Below, in pieces: positions 1 through 4,733 of a DNA stretch of 6,989 bases (position 1 is the stretch's first letter; each line of letters opens with the position of its first letter). The position numbers and the translations under genes are program-made. The stretch comes from Bacteroidia bacterium. Lineage in GTDB: Bacteria; Bacteroidota; Bacteroidia; Bacteroidales; BM520. The stretch is taken from NCBI GenBank assembly GCA_009930445.1, contig RZYD01000126.1, positions 1 through 6,989 of the forward strand, in the 5' to 3' direction. Under the pieces are notes generated by a model. That model was given only the letters and a program-made list of their open reading frames with translations. It searched no databases and had not been told where the DNA came from.

Positions 1-290
1 TAAGTGTAATCAAAATCGAAAGCATAAAGATGCATTATTGAAGACCCGGTAACAGGAGAGGTAAAAGAGGCTCCACCGTAAAGGGAGAGCTGGTGGATGC
101 CTTTGGGTCGACCCTCAATAAAGCCAAGATACCCGTGAGCTCCGGGGCCGTAATAGGTTAAAGGACTCATGTTTTCATTCTTGAGTGCAGTGACACCACC
201 TCCCGTAGCAATCAGTAAAGATTTCGACTGGGAAAAAAGGATTTCCGGTAAAAAAAACAGTAACAGAAAAAAAAACAGCAACTCACGCAT
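1..290 (-). CDS. Secreted, probable outer-membrane protein, 3' end missing (runs off left edge)
   Basis: Reading the minus strand from the ATG at 290-288 gives 96 uninterrupted codons to the window edge, so the C-terminal part is missing. The N-terminus (M-R-E, then a run of Leu and Phe to residue 14, ending LFSQS near residue 22) is a clear Sec signal peptide, with likely signal peptidase I cleavage after Ser20. The mature part contains GGGVTALKNENMSPLTYYGPG and then short alternating hydrophobic/polar stretches rich in Gly, Ser, Tyr and Phe, as in outer-membrane beta-barrels of Bacteroidota. That location is inference. I recognise no named family. The start codon lies one base after the stop of the FKBP gene (TGA-T-ATG), so the two are almost certainly one operon and translationally coupled. 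The signal peptide codons include T9 and T8 tracts. The reading frame and signal peptide are secure; the function is unknown. Confidence 0.72.
   Translation of the reverse strand, partial: MRELLFFFLLLFFLPEILFSQSKSLLIATGGGVTALKNENMSPLTYYGPGAHGYLGFIEGRPKGIHQLSLYGGASFTSPVTGSSIMHLYAFDFDYT
250..278. repeat. Two A-tract repeats (A8 and A9) inside a signal peptide coding region
   Basis: On the plus strand an A8 tract (250-257) and an A9 tract (267-275) are each followed by CAG and separated by TAACAG. On the coding (minus) strand these are T9 and T8 runs encoding Phe in the hydrophobic core of the left-edge secreted protein. Loss or gain of one base in either run would shift the frame within the first 14 codons. 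The repeats are seen directly; any role in phase variation is inference. Confidence 0.6.
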
Positions 291-291
291 A

Positions 292-747
292 TCAATTGAT
301 TTCGAGTAACTCCACATTAAATACCAGCACTGAATTAGGGGGTATACCGGAAACAACAGAGGAGCCATAGCCCAGATGCGACGGGATAATAAAAAGAGCT
401 TCTTCACCGGTATGCATCAACTGCAGTCCTTCCTGCCAGCCATAAATCACCTCCCAGAGGCCAAAGGTAACCGCGGTTCCACCGTAGCTGGAGTCAAAAA
501 CCGTCCCATCAAGCAACTTTCCTTCATAATGCACTGTAACATAATCGTTCAGTTCAGGAGGATCACCCGTACCTTCCCCGGTAATTTTATAATAGAGTCC
601 ACTTTCGGTTCTGACAGCCTGAATCGCATTGTCTTCCAGGTATTCGAGAATTAACCTTTCATCAATGTCCTCCTGTGATTCACTTGTGCAGGAAATAAAA
701 AGCATACTCAACCCAAGTAAAATAAGCCATTTTAACGTGTTTATCAT
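292..747 (-). CDS. FKBP-type peptidyl-prolyl cis-trans isomerase, lipoprotein
   Basis: A 151-residue enzyme that should isomerise Xaa-Pro bonds and assist folding of exported proteins. Residues 1-20 are a lipoprotein signal peptide ending FISC, with Cys20 as the lipidated residue. The following TSESQEDIDE is acidic, as in Bacteroidota lipoproteins, and may act as a surface-export signal, though this is uncertain. A short linker or helix (about 28-48) precedes one complete FKBP domain (about 50-151). Residues lining the FKBP12 active site can be matched by alignment: Tyr74, Phe84-Asp85, Phe95, Val100-Ile101, Trp104, Tyr127, Ile135 and Phe143, so the domain should be active. The loop around FKBP12 His87 is different and slightly shorter (YGSSVVSGIPP). 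No dimerisation domain of the FkpA/Mip type is present. It is the first gene of a minus-strand operon with the secreted protein whose start is one base downstream, which may be a folding client; that is inference. The family call is firm; the precise client is unknown. Confidence 0.95.
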   Translation of the reverse strand: MINTLKWLILLGLSMLFISCTSESQEDIDERLILEYLEDNAIQAVRTESGLYYKITGEGTGDPPELNDYVTVHYEGKLLDGTVFDSSYGGTAVTFGLWEVIYGWQEGLQLMHTGEEALFIIPSHLGYGSSVVSGIPPNSVLVFNVELLEIN

Positions 748-784
748 TATATTTTTTTACGAAAATACGGATTTCCTCCCTATT

Positions 785-815
785 TTTTCTATCCATAAAT
801 AAAAATGTAATTTTG
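785..815 (+). promoter_or_regulatory. Bacteroidota-type promoter for the propeller-kinase transcript
   Basis: TAATTTTG at 808-815 matches the Bacteroidota -7 consensus TAnnTTTG exactly. TTTT at 785-788 sits exactly 19 bases upstream, where the -33 element (TTTG/TTG) is expected. Transcription should begin near 820-824, leaving a leader of about 77 bases before the ATG at 900. The start at 900 has no Shine-Dalgarno sequence; the preceding bases are A-rich, as is usual in this phylum. Confidence 0.6.
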
Positions 816-839
816 GTGGCGACAAAATGGTTTATGCGC

Positions 840-869
840 CAACATTATACGCGACATGGTGTCTGAAAA
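840..869 (-). promoter_or_regulatory. Weak candidate promoter for the FKBP operon
   Basis: On the minus strand TAATGTTG (847-840) has one mismatch to TAnnTTTG, and TTTT (869-866) lies 18 bases upstream, one base short of the usual spacing. It would give a leader of roughly 85 bases before the ATG at 747 and would overlap the leader of the divergent plus-strand gene. Another weaker match, TACATTTT, lies nearer the FKBP gene but lacks a -33 box. This is a candidate only. Confidence 0.25.
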
Positions 870-899
870 GAGAACAATTGAAACGAACAATAAACTCCT

Positions 900-3626
900 A
901 TGAAACGAATTTTACTGCTTTTCCCATTGCTTGCAGTTACCCTTTTAGTACTGTTTATCAACAAGAAAGAGGCTCCGGAGGATTATGAATCCTGGCTGAT
1001 GCGCCAATATCAACAAATTCCTGCTATGGACTATGCGGAGGCCAAAGCCTTACCAAAAATGGATCGACCTGACCTGGCTGCTTTTCAAAATTATCTGATG
1101 ATTGTTGATCCGCAAGAGAAGCGCGTTCCCCGGGAACGGTTAAAAGCGGCTTTTCTACAGAGCAAAGCGCTGAAAAGCAGGGTTCAGGACCAAGGATTTG
1201 AACCCGTTACATGGGATATCCAACCCTCCATCATGGGCGGGCGTACCCGGGCGATTCTTTGGGATCCAAACAGCACATCGGGGAACAAAGTATGGGCTGG
1301 GGGTGTTACCGGAGGATTATGGTTTAATAACGACATCACTTCCCCTTCGTCGCCATGGCAGTCGGTGGATGCATTCTGGGCCAATCTGGCCATTTCCTGT
1401 ATCACCTTCGACCCGAACCATCCCGAAATTCTTTACGTAGGTACCGGTGAAGTACAAACGGCGATACAAACGTACCGTGAATCCAGCGGTGTAGGATTTG
1501 GCATTATCAAATCGTCTGATGGAGGAATAACCTGGGATTTTCTTCCCTCCACGCAGGAATGGGCTTATGTTACTGACCTTATGGTGAAAAACGAGGGGGG
1601 AACCAGTATTCTTTATGCTGCTGTGGCCTCAGGAGAATATCACGGGCCACAAAACAGTACTCCTTCCGATGGCCTATATCGTTCAGAAGATAATGGGGAA
1701 ACATGGGAACAGGTTTTGCCCGACATACCCGGGTTTACGACTCCCTACACCCCGGCCGATCTTGTACTAACCACCAACGGCCGTATTATTGTCGGAACGA
1801 TGCCCAATACCGACGGGCAGGGCGGAGCTACACTGCTCCTGTCGGATGAAGGCACATCCGGAACCTGGACAATAAATGAATCGTATAAATTATTGATTGA
1901 ACAAGGCACCGGAGGCTATTACCTCCCGGGGCGCATCATGCTGGCAGCTGCACCATCCGACGACAATGTGGTTTATGCGGTGGTAGGCGGCGGATATATC
2001 GACACATACCCGTATTATCATTGCCGGTATGTACTACGTTCGGACGACAAGGGGGAAACCTGGAATTCGCTGGCCAACCCCGACGCAGGACAATGGGCTT
2101 CTCTGGCCTGGCATGCTTTTGTCGTAGGTGTTGACCCGAATGACCCGGAAAATATTTTTATCGGCGGCCTCGACCAATGGAAAAGCATCAATGGGGGTAA
2201 TTATTTCTTCCATGTCAGCGATTGGTCACTTATGTATTATGGCGGTGGTGACGACTATGTGCATGCCGACCAGCATGTGATTGCCTATAAACCCGGCAGT
2301 TCCACAGAGGCACTTTTTGGTTCCGACGGAGGTATTTTTTATTGTAATAATGCCAATGAAAACAACCCTGTATTTCAGGAACGCAACAACAACTACAACA
2401 CCTTACAGTTTTATTCCTGCGCAATCCGGCCCCTGGCAGGTAGTCCCGAACTCATTGGCGGGCTTCAGGATAATGGATCGCTTTGGCTCGACGGCACTCC
2501 AGTGGGCATTAATGACATGGTACAGGGTGGCGATGGTGCCTTCTGTTTCTTTGATGAAAACGAATCAAATATTGCCTATACCTCGGTATATTACAACCGA
2601 TACAATGTGTATGTGAACGGCAACCAAACCAATTACCTTGGAGAATATACCGGCACCTTTGTAAATGCAGGCGACCTCGACTGGAAAGATAATATCATGT
2701 TTAACAATGCCGTAACCTACTCAGGGCAAAACAGCAACAAAATTCAGCGTTACACGAATCTTCCCGACATAGGGAATTCCTCCACTTTTACCGTAGCCAC
2801 CGGATCAACCGCATATTTTTCTGCCATATCCTATTCGCCGCATTCCGAAATCGGCGCTCCGGTTATTTTTGCCGGAACCAACGCCGGTAAACTTTTTCGT
2901 GTTGATGACGCCGACGAAATGATGCCGCAAAGCACAGAAATTACAGGTACAAATTTCCCCGAAGGAAGTATATCGAGTATTGCCATTGCAGGTTCTGACG
3001 ATACCCTCATGGTAACCTTTTCCAATTACGGAATTCCATCGGTATGGCAAAGCTTTGATGGCGGTGCAACATGGGCGGATACAGAATCCAACTTACCGGA
3101 TATGCCCGTCAGATGGGCATTATATCACCCTCAAAACAGCAAACAGGTGATGCTTGCCACAGAAATTGGAATATGGACGACCTTTAACGCACACGATACT
3201 GAAGTAGCCTGGTACCCTGATAATATGGGAATGGGAAATGTAAGGGTTGATATGCTACGAATACGCACCTCCGATAATACGGTAGTAGCAGCAACCCATG
3301 GCAGGGGATTGCATACGGCAGTCTGGCCGCTGGATGTTACCGTTGGGCTAAAGGAAACCCCGGAAACGAATTTTAAACTTTTCCCCAATCCGGCAAGTGG
3401 ATCTTTTTCAGTAAGTACCGAAAAAATGTACATTGATGCCGTTGTTGAAGTCAGAAATCTCTCCGGGATGTTAGTGGTTAGCAGCCGCATGAATAATACC
3501 ACCGAAAAAATATCCATTGCCCATTTATCACCAGGAACGTATAGTGTGGAAATTGTTGAAAATGGCAGGATACAACAAAAACAGAAACTCATAGTGGCAG
3601 GTGGAAGCAATTCACCTCGCCGATGA
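900..3626 (+). CDS. Secreted BNR/Asp-box beta-propeller protein with T9SS type A C-terminal sorting domain
   Basis: A 908-residue exported protein. Residues 1-20 form an N-terminal hydrophobic segment (MKR then a Leu-rich core), acting as a Sec signal, although no clean signal peptidase site is visible before NKKEAP. After a charged helical stretch (about 25-95), a propeller region spans about 100-815. It contains four good Asp-boxes (S-x-D-x-G-x-T-W) at 205-212, 262-269, 381-388 and 718-725, a degenerate one at 429-434, and the motifs FGSDGGIFY (473-481) and GGLQDNG (520-526). Repeats of this type build sialidase, GH74 or sortilin/VPS10-like propellers. I see nothing that fixes a catalytic activity, so an enzyme name would be a guess. 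Residues about 824-900 (FKLFPNPASG to KLIVA) are a T9SS type A sorting domain, which directs export across the outer membrane and is normally removed on attachment or release. Eight further residues (GGSNSPRR) follow the usual end of that domain. The ATG at 900 gives a natural signal peptide and follows a consensus promoter. The kinase gene starts 22 bases downstream. Confidence 0.93.
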   Translation: MKRILLLFPLLAVTLLVLFINKKEAPEDYESWLMRQYQQIPAMDYAEAKALPKMDRPDLAAFQNYLMIVDPQEKRVPRERLKAAFLQSKALKSRVQDQGFEPVTWDIQPSIMGGRTRAILWDPNSTSGNKVWAGGVTGGLWFNNDITSPSSPWQSVDAFWANLAISCITFDPNHPEILYVGTGEVQTAIQTYRESSGVGFGIIKSSDGGITWDFLPSTQEWAYVTDLMVKNEGGTSILYAAVASGEYHGPQNSTPSDGLYRSEDNGETWEQVLPDIPGFTTPYTPADLVLTTNGRIIVGTMPNTDGQGGATLLLSDEGTSGTWTINESYKLLIEQGTGGYYLPGRIMLAAAPSDDNVVYAVVGGGYIDTYPYYHCRYVLRSDDKGETWNSLANPDAGQWASLAWHAFVVGVDPNDPENIFIGGLDQWKSINGGNYFFHVSDWSLMYYGGGDDYVHADQHVIAYKPGSSTEALFGSDGGIFYCNNANENNPVFQERNNNYNTLQFYSCAIRPLAGSPELIGGLQDNGSLWLDGTPVGINDMVQGGDGAFCFFDENESNIAYTSVYYNRYNVYVNGNQTNYLGEYTGTFVNAGDLDWKDNIMFNNAVTYSGQNSNKIQRYTNLPDIGNSSTFTVATGSTAYFSAISYSPHSEIGAPVIFAGTNAGKLFRVDDADEMMPQSTEITGTNFPEGSISSIAIAGSDDTLMVTFSNYGIPSVWQSFDGGATWADTESNLPDMPVRWALYHPQNSKQVMLATEIGIWTTFNAHDTEVAWYPDNMGMGNVRVDMLRIRTSDNTVVAATHGRGLHTAVWPLDVTVGLKETPETNFKLFPNPASGSFSVSTEKMYIDAVVEVRNLSGMLVVSSRMNNTTEKISIAHLSPGTYSVEIVENGRIQQKQKLIVAGGSNSPRR

Positions 3627-3652
3627 TGAAAACAAAAAACTATTACAAATGA
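3623..3652 (+). other. Nine-codon mini-ORF bridging the propeller and kinase genes
   Basis: ATG at 3623 overlaps the propeller gene's stop TGA (3624-3626) as ATGA, and a second in-frame ATG at 3626 shares its last base. The frame encodes MMKTKNYYK and ends with TGA at 3650-3652, which overlaps the kinase ATG (3649-3651), again as ATGA. A ribosome finishing the upstream gene could restart here and be carried to the kinase start. The geometry is seen directly; translation of the peptide is inference and the match may be accidental in this A-rich gap. Confidence 0.25.
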
Positions 3653-4614
3653 AAATTATTGGAATGGGAAATGCACTGGTTGATATTATGACACTGCTTC
3701 CTGATCACGAACTCCTTCACACCTTTAACCTCCCGGCAGGGAGTATGACACTGGTCGACAAAGAGCTCTCGCTGTTGGTACAACAAACTACACAACACCT
3801 TCCCACGGAACTTACTGCAGGCGGGTCGGCATGTAACACAATCGACGGACTGGCCCATCTGGGTATTGAAACGGCATTTATCGGTGCTGTCGCCGACGAC
3901 CACTATGGACGGCAATACAAAGATGTACTGCAAATAAATGGCATCAGGCCCCTGCTTTTTCAGAGTACCAAACCAACGGGACGTGCCGTTGCATTAGTAA
4001 CCCCTGACTCTGAGCGCACTTTTGCCACCTATCTTGGTGCGGCGGTTGATATTCCCCTGGAAAAAATTACATCAGAACTTTTCGAAGGGTATGACCTCTT
4101 TCATGTGGAAGGCTATCTGGTATACAACCATACGCTTATTCTTGCCGCATTACAGGCGGCCAAAAAGGCCGGGCTTCTGATTTCTTTAGATCTGGCCTCC
4201 TTTAATGTGGTAGATGAAAACCTTGAATTTCTTCGTTACATAGTAAAAGAATACATTGATATTTGCTTCGCCAATGAAGAGGAAGCCCTTTCATTTACCG
4301 GTAAACCGCCACATGAAGCCCTTTCCCTTTTAGGGGAAATGTGCACGTGGAGTGTGGTGAAAATGGGAAAAAACGGGTCGCTTATTCTTCATAATCAACA
4401 AATAACAGTGGTGAATAGTATTCAATGTGATCTGAAAGATACTACCGGTGCCGGCGACCTGTATGCGGCAGGTTTTCTTTTCGGATTAACAAAACAATGG
4501 GACATGAAAGCCTGTGGAATAGCCGGTGCTGTGCTAAGTGGAAAGGTGATTGAAATTCTGGGAGCAAGAATGCCTGATGCAACCTGGAATGAAATCAAAA
4601 CTTCACTACGTTGA
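3649..4614 (+). CDS. PfkB-family carbohydrate/nucleoside kinase (adenosine kinase-like)
   Basis: A 321-residue cytoplasmic ribokinase-fold kinase that transfers phosphate from ATP to a hydroxyl of a sugar or nucleoside. The PfkB signature 1 region is GGSACNTIDGLAHLG (about 58-72), followed by FIGAVADDHYG. The second signature DTTGAGD is at 264-270 with Asp270 as catalytic base in the anion hole. A Mg-binding N-x-x-E type motif (NEEEA) is at 209-213, and VKMGKNGS (237-244) matches the ATP-binding region. The stretch SERTFATYLGA (121-131) resembles Bacteroidota proteins annotated as adenosine kinases, but the substrate cannot be fixed from sequence. I chose the ATG at 3649 because MKIIGMGNALVDIM is the usual family N-terminus. 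A GTG start at 3601 would add 16 unconserved residues and overlap the preceding gene by 26 bases. No terminator or promoter separates it from the propeller gene, so co-transcription is likely. The domain is complete, with no truncation. Confidence 0.9.
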   Translation: MKIIGMGNALVDIMTLLPDHELLHTFNLPAGSMTLVDKELSLLVQQTTQHLPTELTAGGSACNTIDGLAHLGIETAFIGAVADDHYGRQYKDVLQINGIRPLLFQSTKPTGRAVALVTPDSERTFATYLGAAVDIPLEKITSELFEGYDLFHVEGYLVYNHTLILAALQAAKKAGLLISLDLASFNVVDENLEFLRYIVKEYIDICFANEEEALSFTGKPPHEALSLLGEMCTWSVVKMGKNGSLILHNQQITVVNSIQCDLKDTTGAGDLYAAGFLFGLTKQWDMKACGIAGAVLSGKVIEILGARMPDATWNEIKTSLR

Positions 4615-4641
4615 GATTATTACCGGCTATTTTTCGCCCTC

Positions 4642-4672
4642 TTTTATTATTAATCAGAAATTTATACATTTG
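4642..4672 (+). promoter_or_regulatory. Bacteroidota-type promoter for the EF-G paralog
   Basis: TACATTTG at 4665-4672 is a perfect TAnnTTTG -7 element, with TTTT at 4642-4645 exactly 19 bases upstream, the same arrangement as the promoter at 785-815. Transcription should start near 4677-4681, giving a leader of about 55 bases. The EF-G paralog would therefore be transcribed separately from the kinase, although no hairpin terminator is visible between the kinase stop (4614) and this promoter. Confidence 0.65.
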
Positions 4673-4698
4673 CAGCCATTGTAAAAAAAATAGTAAAA

Positions 4699-4716
4699 AA
4701 TTGTCAGATAACAATT
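4699..4716. promoter_or_regulatory. Perfect 6-6-6 inverted repeat in the EF-G paralog leader
   Basis: AATTGT-CAGATA-ACAATT is a perfect inverted repeat of two 6-base arms around a 6-base spacer. It lies about 20-38 bases downstream of the predicted transcription start and 17 bases before the ATG at 4734. TTGT-N6-ACAA symmetry suits a dimeric DNA-binding regulator, and the location would let a bound protein block transcription. As an RNA hairpin it would be weak because the stem is mostly A-U. The repeat is seen; its function is inference. Confidence 0.35.
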
Positions 4717-4733
4717 ATTAATCCACTACAAGC

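Noticed and set aside
816..842. Possible leader hairpin (GGCG with CGCC, partly extended by TTGG/CCAA)
   Set aside because: The arms are short, need a bulge and enclose about 16 bases, so it is not convincing as a riboswitch or attenuator.
827..988. 53-codon plus-strand frame starting in the leader and overlapping the first 89 bases of the propeller gene
   Set aside because: It starts in the leader without a ribosome-binding site, has an unremarkable composition and ends out of frame inside a gene with a convincing signal peptide.
975..1323. 13-base direct repeat CCGGAGGATTATG near 975 and 1309
   Set aside because: It is short, encodes unrelated peptides in different reading phases, and is probably chance.
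3131..3610. 159-codon minus-strand frame opposite the propeller gene's 3' part
   Set aside because: It is a shadow of a well-supported gene, with no promoter, domain or signal of its own.
3601..3648. GTG start extending the kinase by 16 residues
   Set aside because: The extra residues lie inside the upstream gene and are not family-like; MKIIGMGNALVDIM from the ATG at 3649 is the usual start.
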